Shown here one piece after another: positions 17,676 through 29,029 of a stretch of DNA of 64,000 nucleotides. The stretch is from contig OY744607.1 of NCBI GenBank assembly GCA_963556255.1, forward strand, positions 1,623,627 to 1,687,626, in the 5' to 3' direction. This DNA is from Allolobophora icterica (lineage: Eukaryota; Annelida; Clitellata; Crassiclitellata; Lumbricidae). The notes beneath the pieces were generated by a model. The model worked only from the letters and a program-made list of their open reading frames with translations. It made no database searches and had not been told where the DNA came from. Position 1 is the first letter of the stretch; every line of letters starts with the position of its first letter. A program made the translations under genes and the position numbers.

Positions 17676-18704
17676 CTAAGGTCGCAAGAATGCCACTGAA
17701 AAGTCTCTAGCTATTATGTTTGTGGCGATGGACGAATAAACGAATATCTCGAGGTAATCGGTGCCGGTTAGAAAAACTATAGTACTACCGGTTGAATTGT
17801 TATGCGCAATTCCCGTACCCCCTCCACCTGCAATTTGCATGTGCGACACCCCGTTTTTATACAGGAAGACGTTAGCAAAAGCGGTATTACTCGCGCTACA
17901 AAATTCTATGTACGTCGTAACGATATAGTATCCGGCTTTACCAGGAGTGAAACGAGTCGGTCCTGTACTGTTATCACTACTATCGGTATTGAATCTTACA
18001 CTATCGAAAGAAACTATTGTGTGAGTTGCAGCGAGTATGGCTTGTTGAGATATAGTGTAAACGCTAAACGCGGGTCCGACTGCAGATGCATCGACATATT
18101 TTTTAGTCGCTGCATCTCCATCACCGCTGGGATCGCGTAGGCCTGTAATGTGTGCGCCATGCATAAAGATGGGCTTATACACATTTATTTTAGACTGACC
18201 CGTCGACTTAACCATCTCTAAGGCGGTTTCATTATTTATTCCAAAACGAAATCCATCCGTTGATTGTAATGTAATTGGTTGGTTTAATCGACCTTCTATT
18301 TTATTCGTTGTATTTCCTAACAATATATTAAAAACTTTATTTCCAACTAAATCCTTACATCCTATCGCCCGCTTAAGGTCCCTACCGATGCTTAAGAATA
18401 GGTCGCCAGTCATGGTATCACCGGTTTTAGACACTTTTAGATTATCGTTGGACGGTACATCGGCGCGATTCGTTATCAAATCTATGGCTTGCCCCCGACT
18501 TAGAGCCTCATCCATTCCTGCTTCCGAAACGTTCGTCGTAGGTAGACCTTTTATCGCGTGACCACCCATTTTTAGATTTCCAGTCGCTGGGTTTGCTCCA
18601 TCCATTCGAAGGAAACTAGCATTTACTTGACTAAGCGTAACACCACCAGCAATTATTCTTTGCGTAGATCCTGAATCTGTATGTCCGAATTTATCTACTG
18701 GCAT
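17676..18704 (-). CDS. Fibre-like protein: phage-type shaft, C1q-like head
   Basis: 342 residues. The first 210 carry tail-fibre hallmarks: DGANPATGNLKMGGHAIKGL (35-54), KTGDTMTGDLFL (93-104) and HITGLRDPSGDGDAATKKYV (185-204), the last being the shaft-end motif of many phage fibres. Residues 212-342 look like a C1q/TNF-type jelly roll (AFSVYTISQQ, PTRFTPGKAGYYIVTTYIEF, and a carboxy-terminal FSVAFLRP). A trimeric spike that binds host cells is the natural reading, set at capsid vertices, but this is inference. The ATG follows TAGACGATTATT-type A/T sequence on its own strand (GTCTATTAAAAAACA). It is the first of three minus-strand genes ahead of protease and polymerase in map order. Confidence 0.75.
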   Translation of the reverse strand: MPVDKFGHTDSGSTQRIIAGGVTLSQVNASFLRMDGANPATGNLKMGGHAIKGLPTTNVSEAGMDEALSRGQAIDLITNRADVPSNDNLKVSKTGDTMTGDLFLSIGRDLKRAIGCKDLVGNKVFNILLGNTTNKIEGRLNQPITLQSTDGFRFGINNETALEMVKSTGQSKINVYKPIFMHGAHITGLRDPSGDGDAATKKYVDASAVGPAFSVYTISQQAILAATHTIVSFDSVRFNTDSSDNSTGPTRFTPGKAGYYIVTTYIEFCSASNTAFANVFLYKNGVSHMQIAGGGGTGIAHNNSTGSTIVFLTGTDYLEIFVYSSIATNIIARDFSVAFLRP

Positions 18705-18727
18705 TGTTTTTTAATAGACGATATTAT

Positions 18728-19162
18728 TTAATATAATTCGTTTATAACTTCTTGAAATTTACAACCATTGTTGCACGTTTTCTTCAGTACATACAAACAC
18801 AAATGACCGCAAAACACTTCGTTATCCGGCTGTATTCGCTCGCTGTTGTAAAACACCGGGCGCCGTAAATACTTTAATAGTTCGGTAGGAGGAGGAAGAC
18901 CGTAACTATCGAAATATAACTTATCGCTACCGTTCTTTAAAAAACCGACCCAGTGAGAGCCTACCCCATTAGAATCGTCTAGGTTTAATATCCCACATTC
19001 GTTCCGTTTAGGTTTCTTCGGCAGCTCGTCTCGTAAGAACACGCCTCTAAAATTCAGAATATTCAACTTCTTCACAGCATCCAATAATTCAAAATTCGTT
19101 AGCGGTTGATTTGGAAGAACTACGCCTTCGACATCGATGTTTTTGACAGTTGTAAAACTCAT
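18728..19162 (-). CDS. Adenain-like cysteine protease
   Basis: 144 residues counting from ATG 19162, which follows TTGAATATTAAA; an in-frame TTG four codons upstream is not a plausible start. The catalytic residues of the adenovirus protease family are visible: His70 in GSHWVGF, Asp85 in YFDSYG, Gln111 and Cys118 in FCGHLCLYVL, with the Gln-to-Cys spacing of seven as in adenain. This protease matures capsid and core precursors, typically after Gly-Gly, and two virion proteins of this element carry VxGG sequences. It lies between the fibre and polymerase genes with gaps of about 20 bases. Confidence 0.92.
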   Translation of the reverse strand: MSFTTVKNIDVEGVVLPNQPLTNFELLDAVKKLNILNFRGVFLRDELPKKPKRNECGILNLDDSNGVGSHWVGFLKNGSDKLYFDSYGLPPPTELLKYLRRPVFYNSERIQPDNEVFCGHLCLYVLKKTCNNGCKFQEVINELY

Positions 19163-19183
19163 TTTAATATTCAACTAATACTC

Positions 19184-22100
19184 TTATTGATGAAGCGAGT
19201 AGTGTCCGTATGCTAAAGTATGTATACCATCTTCCAATATCACTCGTTTGTCATCGTCGGCTGAAAGAGCGACCTTATTTACTTCTTCGGTATACACATC
19301 GTGATGATACGATCTTATAACGTTCATTTTTCTTAACCGTTCTCTTCTCGTAAACACACACTCTTTGTAATCTTCGTGGGTTATCGTTTTACTAACCACG
19401 TTTTTCTTCACGCCCTTGCATTTCTTATGGTCTACACCAGACAGCCTGTACGAATACAACTTCGACCTCAAACCTACGAATTCTTCGATCTGTTTTCCCG
19501 CTGCCTCGTCTTTGAACATACCGATAACTTTCTTATTTACACCCGTTTCTATACCAGATGGATGATCTTTCGCGTACTCGCTCGTGTCGAACCTGCTTCT
19601 AATGTCAGGAGCTATATCGGTGTAGAAGTCTTCGGTCTTAATTTCATAAGCTAGAGAATCCGTATCGGTGAATAATAGCTTAGCCCTATCTCCGTACTTG
19701 GTCTTGATGTAATTATAATGGAAATCGTAAATTAAAGTCTTGCTCGAGTCTAAAATACACATACCTAGATATATAGGCTTGTTATAGAACAACTTGGTCT
19801 TTTTCATGTGAATGGCGATTAGATTTTCATCGAAAATGGTTCGACCGTCGTAATTAGGTTTCGCCGTGAGCTTCGTAGCTTCCTTCTCATCACACACCAA
19901 TCGTACATCAACTCGATTCTCGATACATTCCATAGTCTTACCGAAGACGCTATTATTCATCAACTTGAAAAAGTCCTTCTCGAAATCGTTAGTAGCTCTC
20001 GTTCTCAATTCCGTATTCAGGTTGATATACTTTTTCAGCCAAGCGCTTTCTTCGAATATTAACCCTCGATGAATTTTAACGATTTTCAAACCGAGACTTT
20101 CGTACAACTTTAAATTACCGTAATGAACAACGTACTTCTTTTTATCGTTTAAACTCGGAATTAGTTTCGTTACATCCGATCCTGTAGGTTTTATACTCTC
20201 AGGAGCTAGAGGGTAATCGTTATGCAGGTGGTGTAGTTCCTTAGGATACTCAAGATCGACTTCTAACACACACCCCACCCCATCTCGTTCGGTAACGCTT
20301 CTCCAATCGTTCAGCTCGTTATCGCTCATCCATTTAAACCCATGAGTTGGTAGAGCTTTGCTCATCGCCCATCCGTACAAGTTATTCGCGTCTAAGTAAG
20401 GAATGAATACCGAAGGCTGGCTCCGATCAAAATCTTCTCCCATGTACTCGTTGTTCGCTTTCGCGTATCGTTTCGAAATCGTGCTGACTCCCCCTCTTAT
20501 TCCTTGCTTGATCATCAGTAACATATCGTAGTCGCTCAACAATTCCAACTCTACGCCAGTCAACTTTAACGCTGCGTCCCAAGCTAGTCCGGGTGAAGTG
20601 TAATACCACGCGGGATCGAGCCTATAATGTTCGATACACACGTCTCTAAAGTTTTCGAATACATCGGCTAATAATAGAACGTCCGAAAGATTATACAAGT
20701 CGTGATATTCTCTTAACGTTTTACAACGAAATACTTTCCATACATTTTTGGCGTGCTCGTAATCTTCATCGCTGATGTCTGAATCGTTCAGTTTAGAATA
20801 GAATTTATGCTTCAGAGGCAATTCGGTCTCGTTTAATCGTTCAATGCCGTCAACGTAATCGTACGCATAAACACCTTTTCTGAGCAAAAGATCTAACTTC
20901 TCGCCTTCAAAGAAATCACCTAAATTCTTACATTGTTCTTTACGAAGGTTCTTCGATAACGCGTCGAGACTCGAAGGCATGAATCTAAAACTATCGATGA
21001 AGCGTAATTCACGCTTGACCGTTATCTCTTTTCCCTCTTTATTTACAAAGTTACCGACTACGATCTCTCGGCTAAACGATATATACTTTTCTTCGTTATT
21101 AGGAATACAGTTAATTTTCTCACCATTCTCACCTCGCAATTTCTTCACGAATAGATGGCTGTCGTATCCGGATAGATTATGGAATACAACCGGGAAAAAC
21201 TTGGGGATTTTGTAGTTCATATTACAAATATTATGTGCGGCGCCTCTGAATTTACCGCTTAAATGACAGTGATCTCTAACTCGATCTTTACCTAACTCTC
21301 CTCCGCATATATGACAGTTAGTAGCTTCATCAAAACATTTCTTCTCGGTCTCGCCGAATATCATATTCTTGAGGAATTTAAACTGGTTATATATTTCTTT
21401 TATATTTTCTACAAGAGAATCTACGAATATCTGAGCGACATCGTCGTCTTCGTTTTCAGCCGTAAACCTCCGTGGCTCTTGGGAATAAACGCCATCGTCA
21501 TAGCATTTTATATGATAACAAAACGAGCTGGGAGTATGTTTCTGGTATTTATTGGTGTAAGACGTGCTAGGATCGGGTTGGCATGTATCGATAGGTTTAA
21601 TAAAAGATTCGAAATCGGCGTAAACGATAAACGGCACTCTCATCGATTTAAAATAATGTTTAAAACTTAGCATGGTTCCTGGTTCGGGAAGAACTATTCG
21701 TTGGGCGTCTTGCCTCGAACAGTACTCGGTATGCTTAGTAAGCGCTTCTACGCTTCTGTAACCGATTAAACATCTTTTACAATAGTGCATCGAATTTACA
21801 GATTTTTCTGTTCGTGCTGCCATCAATCTATTAAAGTTCTTGATCCAGCAATAATGCTTCTTTTCTCCGTCGGAAATAAGCAGTAGATCTACGCAGATAT
21901 CGCTTTCGTGCTTCGATATATATAATGGATATACATCCTTTTCATAGCCGAATACGTTAACGCTAATGTTATTGCGTCGCTCAAACTTATTTATTATGTT
22001 AGCGTCGGCAGCGACGGGGAATTCAATACCAATCCAATCGAGTTTCTTAGATTGTTCTTTTAGATCTTTTGTGATTCTTTGAGAGTTTTTATCCGTTAGA

Positions 22101-23122
22101 TTCAGCGCTCTAGTAATACACCATTTAAAACATTCTTCGTCGTCGTTTTTCAGGTTAATAATTGCCGTTTTATTAGCTAAATACTCGGGAAGAGGAATAT
22201 AAGAACTACCTTTCAATGGCTTATATACCACTGTATCGATATCCAACTTCACAACGGCTTTAAACCGCCAATTACTACCTCTCATCTGAAAACTTGCTAT
22301 GCTCTCCTTAACTTTATCCACTGCGTTGCTATATATTTCGTTCACGTCGGTTGCTTCTAAAATGATATCGGTCTTTGATTTAAAATTAGGCTCGGCTTCG
22401 ACTTCTTCCCCGGATTTAATATCTACTTTCTTCATTACGCAACTAAGATTGAATTGAACTTTTACCCCACGATTTTTCGCTAACAGACTGACTACTTGGG
22501 GCCTTACAGCGTTGAGAAAAGATGTGACATCGATGGAACTGGTGGAATCGATCGTGTATCGCTTAGTAAAACCCTTAATAGCCTTCGCGGTCTCTCGGAT
22601 TTCGAACTTCTTTTTATTGATTTGACTAAAAATACTCAAAACCTTCGTCTTCAACGATTCCAATCTTTCATTCACGGTTTTCTTTTCCTTTGGAGGAATG
22701 GAACTAACCCACCGATCCGCAAAAGAATTAATAACAGACCTAACCTTAGTCTTCATCTCATTCCAAACATTACTAACAGAAGATTTCCAAATATCAGACG
22801 GAGGCGTATACTTACCTGGAACAAGCGTTGGAACCTTAATGTCCGGAACCGGAGCGTCGAGCAAATTATTTGCATTTTTCACAGGTCCCCCATATACATC
22901 ATTGATGTTGTTACCTGCAGCATGAATGGTCTCGATCAATTCCGCTTTTCGCAGTCTCGAATAACCAACCATACCTTTCTCTCGAGCGATATTTCGTAGT
23001 TCTTTGACAGTCTTCAGCGTGTAGTCCATTTTATTAAGGACATTTATTCCTTTAAGTGATTTCTTGAAATCAGTTCTTGTATCCATTTTATTATAGACAT
23101 TCATTCCTTTAAGCCCTTTCAT
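19184..23122 (-). CDS. Protein-primed-type family B DNA polymerase
   Basis: About 1312 residues from the outermost ATG. Order: a SAP/Rho-N-like helix pair (33-65), a long helical region, a C2H2-like finger (HYCKRCLIGYRSVEALTKH, near 440), exonuclease motif FIVYADFESFI (near 500), an HNH/Endo-VII-like zinc site CHICGG...CHLSGKFRGAAHN (near 605-630), exonuclease II NLSGYDSHLF (near 648), polymerase motif A DANNLYGWAM (near 912), motif B MNNSVFGKT (near 1057) and motif C FTDTDSLAYEI (near 1153). All catalytic Asp residues are present. It replicates the element. Possible starts are 23122, 23086 and 23029; the last directly follows CTTAATAAA and is preferred. The start region is tandemly duplicated at 57-bp spacing. 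No frameshift is seen. Confidence 0.95.
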   Translation of the reverse strand: MKGLKGMNVYNKMDTRTDFKKSLKGINVLNKMDYTLKTVKELRNIAREKGMVGYSRLRKAELIETIHAAGNNINDVYGGPVKNANNLLDAPVPDIKVPTLVPGKYTPPSDIWKSSVSNVWNEMKTKVRSVINSFADRWVSSIPPKEKKTVNERLESLKTKVLSIFSQINKKKFEIRETAKAIKGFTKRYTIDSTSSIDVTSFLNAVRPQVVSLLAKNRGVKVQFNLSCVMKKVDIKSGEEVEAEPNFKSKTDIILEATDVNEIYSNAVDKVKESIASFQMRGSNWRFKAVVKLDIDTVVYKPLKGSSYIPLPEYLANKTAIINLKNDDEECFKWCITRALNLTDKNSQRITKDLKEQSKKLDWIGIEFPVAADANIINKFERRNNISVNVFGYEKDVYPLYISKHESDICVDLLLISDGEKKHYCWIKNFNRLMAARTEKSVNSMHYCKRCLIGYRSVEALTKHTEYCSRQDAQRIVLPEPGTMLSFKHYFKSMRVPFIVYADFESFIKPIDTCQPDPSTSYTNKYQKHTPSSFCYHIKCYDDGVYSQEPRRFTAENEDDDVAQIFVDSLVENIKEIYNQFKFLKNMIFGETEKKCFDEATNCHICGGELGKDRVRDHCHLSGKFRGAAHNICNMNYKIPKFFPVVFHNLSGYDSHLFVKKLRGENGEKINCIPNNEEKYISFSREIVVGNFVNKEGKEITVKRELRFIDSFRFMPSSLDALSKNLRKEQCKNLGDFFEGEKLDLLLRKGVYAYDYVDGIERLNETELPLKHKFYSKLNDSDISDEDYEHAKNVWKVFRCKTLREYHDLYNLSDVLLLADVFENFRDVCIEHYRLDPAWYYTSPGLAWDAALKLTGVELELLSDYDMLLMIKQGIRGGVSTISKRYAKANNEYMGEDFDRSQPSVFIPYLDANNLYGWAMSKALPTHGFKWMSDNELNDWRSVTERDGVGCVLEVDLEYPKELHHLHNDYPLAPESIKPTGSDVTKLIPSLNDKKKYVVHYGNLKLYESLGLKIVKIHRGLIFEESAWLKKYINLNTELRTRATNDFEKDFFKLMNNSVFGKTMECIENRVDVRLVCDEKEATKLTAKPNYDGRTIFDENLIAIHMKKTKLFYNKPIYLGMCILDSSKTLIYDFHYNYIKTKYGDRAKLLFTDTDSLAYEIKTEDFYTDIAPDIRSRFDTSEYAKDHPSGIETGVNKKVIGMFKDEAAGKQIEEFVGLRSKLYSYRLSGVDHKKCKGVKKNVVSKTITHEDYKECVFTRRERLRKMNVIRSYHHDVYTEEVNKVALSADDDKRVILEDGIHTLAYGHYSLHQ
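23026..23113 (-). repeat. 57-bp-spaced duplication of the polymerase start
   Basis: A 31-base stretch covering ATGG and its leader (23026-23056) recurs at 23083-23113 with three mismatches. Because the spacing is 19 codons, the extra copy adds an in-frame extension with its own ATG. Confidence 0.85.
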
Positions 23123-23136
23123 AAAACTAGATTAAT

Positions 23137-23222
23137 AGAAACTATCGGAAATTCCTAGCCCGCGTAATCGTCCCATGACTCATAGGCGAGTCATCGAAAC
23201 TGCGGGAATTTCCAACAGTTTC
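23137..23222. repeat. Nested inverted repeat upstream of the polymerase gene
   Basis: Outer arms GAAACTATCGGAAATTCC (23137-23154) and GGAATTTCCAACAGTTTC (23205-23222) match with a few differences; inner arms ATGACTC (23175) and GAGTCAT (23188) are perfect. It may be a regulatory or replication structure, or belong to the terminal region of the element. Confidence 0.75.
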
Positions 23223-23460
23223 TATGACTCATACGATGGTCGTGACGTCGCGTGGTTATTGCGTGGTTATTGGGTGGTTATTGCATTATGAACCTAGTTA
23301 TTGGGTGGTTGTGCTGGAGTAGTCTAAATACAACTACTGCCGTTGACGACAATTCAGTGTACAATACAGTGACAACTAAGAATTTATAGAGTCCAAAAGA
23401 CATCATTTAACGGTATTAAAGTAATACTTTACAATGTCAGTAATGTTCATTGACATGAAC
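23223..23460. other. Right end region of Polinton, boundary unresolved
   Basis: Contains four short tandem units around GTGGTTATTG (23250-23285). The host array resumes by about 23460. No inverted counterpart is visible on the left side, so the terminal repeat cannot be defined here. Confidence 0.5.
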
Positions 23461-23640
23461 TTCCGATTGAACGAAAGTGAGTCATTTCTAGCAGGACTTT
23501 AACGCATTTAAAAGGTGTCGAATATAGTTGAACGCTTCGCACTTAATATCCAGTGTTTATAGCGACATCTTGTGGCTGCCACGGCCGTTGGCGTCGACCT
23601 GACCCTAACAACCGACTGGTAACGGATCTTACGATTGGTT
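23460..23640. repeat. Host GACATCTTGTGGC unit right of the Polinton
   Basis: Same orientation and order as the units at 6700-8130: CGCATTTAAAAGGTGTCG, then AATATCCAGTG, then GCGACATCTTGTGGCTGCC. Confidence 0.75.
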
Positions 23641-23649
23641 GGTCATGTC

Positions 23650-24880
23650 TCGGCGGAGGACTTAAACCCACTTTATGATGCCTTCCATTGAAGCATATTG
23701 CATACTATTTACCGTGCAGTCCGTATTCTACATCTTGGACAATCGTAAATGCACTGCGCTGGGATGGGTCAAAATGCCGGCCTGGATCTTAAGATTACTG
23801 GCGCCTACTTACGCCTTCCCGCTGGTTCATATCATCAACAGGTCGATCATATTTGCGCATGTATTGTCGGCCTTCCCACTCAGTGGAAAACGGCACTTGT
23901 CAACTCGGTACCTAAGGTCCTCACACCAACCTCCCCTACGGATTATAAACCACTCTTAGTAGTCCCAATCCTTTCCAGGATGATCGAGCGGGTGGTGGTC
24001 CGGGGATATCTATACCCGGAACTCATCACACCGTCCGTCTCCGAGGATATATGAGAGACCAGTATGCATTCCGACCAACGAGATCGGCTACAGCTGCCGT
24101 CATCGTCATCTTACACCATGTCACCACCATGCTACAGACGAAGGACTTCGTTGTCATAATATCCACAGATAATTCTAAGGCCTTTGACACTATCAGGCAC
24201 TCCATCCTGGCTGAGAAGCTGTGTAAACTTAACCTCCCTGGTAATGTATATATTTGGCTAATAAACGACATCAAAGACAGAGGATGCATCAGAAAGTATG
24301 CCGGCAAAACATCAGGAATGGCATTCATCGACGCTAGTGTCATACAAGCCTCTGTAATGGGACAATCTAATTAATTATAGGAACATCTGACCTGCACCCG
24401 ATTTACGATGCCAAAGTATAACTAAAATATGCAGCTGACGCACAGCTAATCATTGGCTCAAATCCACTAAATACCGCCAAGAAGGAGTTTGAGCATTATC
24501 ATCAAATGGACTAAAGAACGTACGGCTGAACCTGACCAAGACGCAGGAGATTCTGGTTTCATGTGCTGGCTTGGGAGCCGAATGGTTCCCTGCATCATCC
24601 CAGGAGATGCACGAGTTGAATCAATGCGCGTACTCGGTGTCACCATTACCTCCGACCCTAAAATGGACTTGCACCGAAATGGAGTTCTTGCATCGGCTTC
24701 ATCGTAGGGCCTACTTGTACGCCCTCGAAATCCTCAAATCCCATGGCTTTGCTGGAAAGGCCCTCAACGAGGTGGCAAAGGCAACAACGCTTGAGGCACA
24801 ACATACGCCTCTCCAGCATGGTGGAGATATACAACCCAAATCATGTTCTTCGGAGGCCCTTTCCACCCACCCACCCGACA
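23650..24880 (+). pseudogene. Decayed LINE reverse transcriptase (CR1/L2-like)
   Basis: Fragments in all three plus frames align in order with a non-LTR reverse transcriptase: LPTQWKTALVNSVPKV, DQYAFRPTRSATAAVI, STDNSKAFDTIRHSIL, a degraded catalytic box (KYAADAQLI in place of YADD), LKSHGFAGKALNEVAKATT and RLTYASPAWWRYT. Frameshifts and stops separate them, so it is inactive. It begins right next to the host repeat that borders the Polinton. Confidence 0.85.
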
Positions 24881-24899
24881 CAACAAATACCAATTAAGC

Positions 24900-25446
<547 letters not shown>

Positions 25447-25459
25447 GTCTAGTTGGCTG

Positions 25460-27640
25460 ATTGATTTATAATAAAAAATCTATTTGTTTTCGTTTATATA
25501 CTTAAAATGTCTCTTCAAAAGACGTGTTGAGAACAAGCAAACAAGTGAGTCCTTCACGTAAACCATGCGTGTTTATTTTTATTTATATAATCAATATGTC
25601 TCTTTAAAAGAGGTGTCCGGACGCTGGGTTGCTGATTTGTGTTTCAATTTGAATCGCATTCATATTCACGAGGAGGAGTTTCTGCAGATTATTATTAGTG
25701 TTAATTATTATTAATGAGACATTTATATAGCGGCCGTGTGCCATGCACATGGAATCAAGCGATGACATTCCAAAACGAAGTCGTGATCAAGCCAATACCA
25801 AGAAAGCCAGTTTTAGAGAAAGTATCATGTTAATATTGTCTAATAACTAAAGTTGTCTACTGATCTTCTGGATATTGACCTGATTACGGCTTGGTTTTGG
25901 TGCGCCATCGCTCGACGCATTGTGTATTACACGCAAGCCCAATTAAATGTTGCTAATGAGTGATAATAAATTAGCGTTTGGTTTTGGCGCTACATCTGTT
26001 GGTTCCTTACGCATTAGACATTGGCTCTGTAGAAGCTATTAGTTAATTAGTCGGTTGAATCTCTGGACATTAAACACGGCCGCTATAGAAGTTACCAAAT
26101 ATATTACTGCAATTATTATTTTATAGAAGTCGATCAGTTTATTTCGATTTCAACCACAAACTAACATACTTGGAAATTCCAAGTATGTTAGTTTGTTTGT
26201 AAGTTGGAATACATCGAAACTTGTGACAAACTGTCACGAAAGGGGACCATAACAATCTCAAAGGAAAACGAAGACTATATTTTTCATGCAAATCTCCCTT
26301 CAATGTGACCAGCGAGGCGAATCTGTACCCGGCCCCCCAAAAACTGAACCGCCGAGATCAAGGCTTGTGTCCAAGCTGCCAACCGGGGGACAAAAGGACC
26401 TCAGTTGTCAAGGCTTTTGTGCTCGATCTTACGGATTACGATTCTAAATGTGAGCAATATATGAACTTCTGTAGCACCGGTAAAATAACGCGTGGGGCTT
26501 CAGTAGATGTCGCTTCAGGTGGGAGGGCATTTAGAAGTCACAGCGTGGATATCATTCACACTACAATACACTAGGCTATACAGCATAAGCGTGACGCAAA
26601 GAGCGAATGATTATGTCGGCTTGTTTCGTAATTATAAATTTTATGTCTTAAAATGGACTTGCACCTAGATGGGCGTTCTAATGCTCTCCTGTAATGAGTG
26701 TAACCATTACTCTACCCCCACTTCAAACATCTTTAACAGAAGTTCAAGTTAACGTTATTCAGCAGGTCTAGATACACACCATTAATTTACAAGAATTTTA
26801 GTTTGACATATAGGTATACGTGTATATTCTCAGCTGTATCTCAGGGCTTACTGCACCCCAGTTTCCAGTTTGCCTGGTCGGGTCTCTCTCAGGTCATTTG
26901 TCCGTGGCCACTTGGTTGTTCCTCGCATGCGCACCGCTACGGCCCAGTTTCGTAACTTTGAGGTTGTGGGCTCTTCCAGTTGGAACCGACTGCCATAGGC
27001 CCTTAGGCCTGACCTCCTCTCCCCTCTCTCTCCGTCTCTCTCCGTCTCTCTCTTTCTTTCTAGTCTATATAATTATGAGTGAAGTGACAATGGAGCAAGC
27101 GATAAATGGTCATTTATTTCTTACTTATTAGTTTTATTTTTCACTTAAAAGAGGTGTCGAAGAATACGCATTCTATTATACGTACCAGAACGCTGCAAAA
27201 CCAATGCTTATTTATTTAAGTTTATTTTCATGAACTTGGTCCAGAGACTCCAAGCATCAATGCCATCTGCCAACTGTCGCGTGTGCGTGGGCCCCACTGG
27301 TGACTCTTCTATTTTAATGTGCATTGTTCTGCTATCTGATGCAATAATCCATTTCTAAATGACATTTTGCATCATATATTATGGGTAGCGCAGAGAGCGT
27401 CATGATTTGTTTTCCTTTCAGGTGGCGCTTTGTAAATTTTCAATTACAATTACACTGCAAAGCCCTCAAATATGCACTAGACCACGATGCAGTGCACTAC
27501 AATAAATCTGCTACACAACGCTACACCACAATACGCTGCTTCTTGCTGCGAACGTAGCCTTGATGTTAAATTCTATTTCAGGCGAGGCGTTAGCATAAGC
27601 AGAACAATCCGCTAACACAACACCTCTTTTAGGAGGGCAT
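25460..27640. repeat. Segmental repeat, copy 1 (left part)
   Basis: Homologous to 38500-41460 apart from insertions: both have AAAAGAGGTGTC, then TTTCTGCAGATTATTATTA, then ATGCACATGGAATCAAGCGA, and further on CGAAACTGTCACG-type and CTACAATAAATCTGCTACAC words. No gene is supported in it. Confidence 0.65.
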
Positions 27641-28400
27641 ATTAGGTATATAAAAGCAATACACGTAATCTACTGGAAGTCAAAGAAGAAACTTTGAATG
27701 GCGTACAGATAATGATGGACCGACTAAACACCATATCAATTGAATACGGTATGAAAATCAACATCAAAAAGACGAAGGTAATGAGAATAAGTAATGGAAA
27801 AGAAATTGCAGTCATAATAAAAATGGGTGAAGTGGAAATAGAGCAAGTAAAAGAATTCTGCTACCTGGGGAGCATGATTACGACAGATGCCAAATGCCAT
27901 GCATAAGGAAATTAGTAGAAGAATAGCACTGGGTAAAAAGGCATTCACCAAAAGGAAAGAGCTATTGAGAGGAAAATTAACAGGAATCTGAAGAAAAGAT
28001 TGGTTAAGACACTGGTGTGGAGTGTGGCGTTGTACGGATCAGAGACATGGACCATGAGGAAAGAGGACATCAAGAAACTGGAGGCGTTCGAGATGTGGAT
28101 TTGGAGAAGATCAGCTGGACAGAACATAAAACAAATGAAGAAGTGTTGGGAAGGATTGGAGAAGAATGGTCCTTGATACACACATTAAGAAGGAGGCAGA
28201 GGAAATGGATTGGACACACGCTGAGAGGGACTCTCTCCTAAGAAATGTCATTGAGGGAAGAGTGGAGGGGAGAAGGACAAGGGGAAGACCAAGACAGATG
28301 ATGCTGGATTGGATGATGAAGGAAGGATACAAAAGACTCATAGAAGAGGCTCAAAATCGAGAGAAGTGACGTTTTAACCTGCCTGAAGGCCGAGAACCAG
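27640..28400 (+). pseudogene. RTE/BovB-like LINE C-terminal remnant
   Basis: Split frames spell the end of a LINE ORF2: YGMKINIKKTKVMRISNGKE, EFCYLGSMITTDAKC, WSVALYGSETWTMRKEDIKK and a tail of the form RKWIGHTLRG and RGRPRQMMLDW. Frameshifts and stops interrupt it. The insertion is absent from the second copy of the segmental repeat at 41.46 kb. Confidence 0.85.
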
Positions 28401-28995
28401 AAGAAGAGCAATATACTGGTTACTTTAGACACCTCTTTTAAGATGACATATTAAATATATAATAATATATAATGTAATAAACGAAATCTGCATCCTTTGG
28501 ATCGCTAATTAACGGTTTACGAACTCGACAACAAATGAAATGAAGAAATAAAACTACTTCAGAAACTGAAAGACAGAAAGTAAAATGAAGAATTATTACA
28601 TCTTCATCATTCAAAATAGTCATAATCAGAGGAAAACACGACAGCGACATCGTCATCTGGGTGACGAACTGATGAACGATAGAATATAGTTTCAAATTGT
28701 CGTGAACGGCCTTTGATGTTATATGACGACGTTTAACCTTGGAACTAATAATCTGATTACTCAACACTGGAATATACATTCTTGTTACTCAATCCGCTAC
28801 TGCCCGTACTCTGATAGTGCCAGTTCCAATCCTGGTTAAAGGAGGAGGAAAACGTTTACGGCCCTGGCAGCCACCAAAAGATGTCGTTAGTTGCACTGGA
28901 ACCACTGGTTACCACATTCTAATCATTCTGGTAGATATGAATATTCTCAGACACCTCTTTTAAGAGATTTATAAAATTTATAAGTATCAATCAAT
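28400..28995. repeat. Segmental repeat, copy 1 (right part)
   Basis: Homologous to 41460-41830 joined to 48405-48760, the two sides of the LTR element. It contains TCAAATTGTCGTGAACGGCC and ends with GACACCTCTTTTAAGAGAT. Confidence 0.7.
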
Positions 28996-29029
28996 AGTGT
29001 GTCTGACAATCATCAATGCAACGTAATTA

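Larger units (their letters stand above)
8416..23400. mobile_element. Maverick/Polinton virus-like DNA transposon
   Basis: This roughly 15-kb block carries the Polinton hallmark set: chromodomain integrase, A32/FtsK ATPase, adenain-like protease, protein-primed-type DNA polymerase B, and major and minor jelly-roll capsid proteins. Genes are tightly packed and intronless. Minus: truncated gene and PLA2-integrase. Plus: ATPase through the SAP/NUMOD1 protein, with one minus gene inside. Minus again: fibre, protease, polymerase. I could not identify the long terminal inverted repeats or the usual 6-bp target duplication: the left end is replaced by TA repeats, and the right end lies somewhere between 23123 and about 23460. 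Three frames are shifted, so this copy is probably not autonomous as assembled. Confidence 0.93.
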
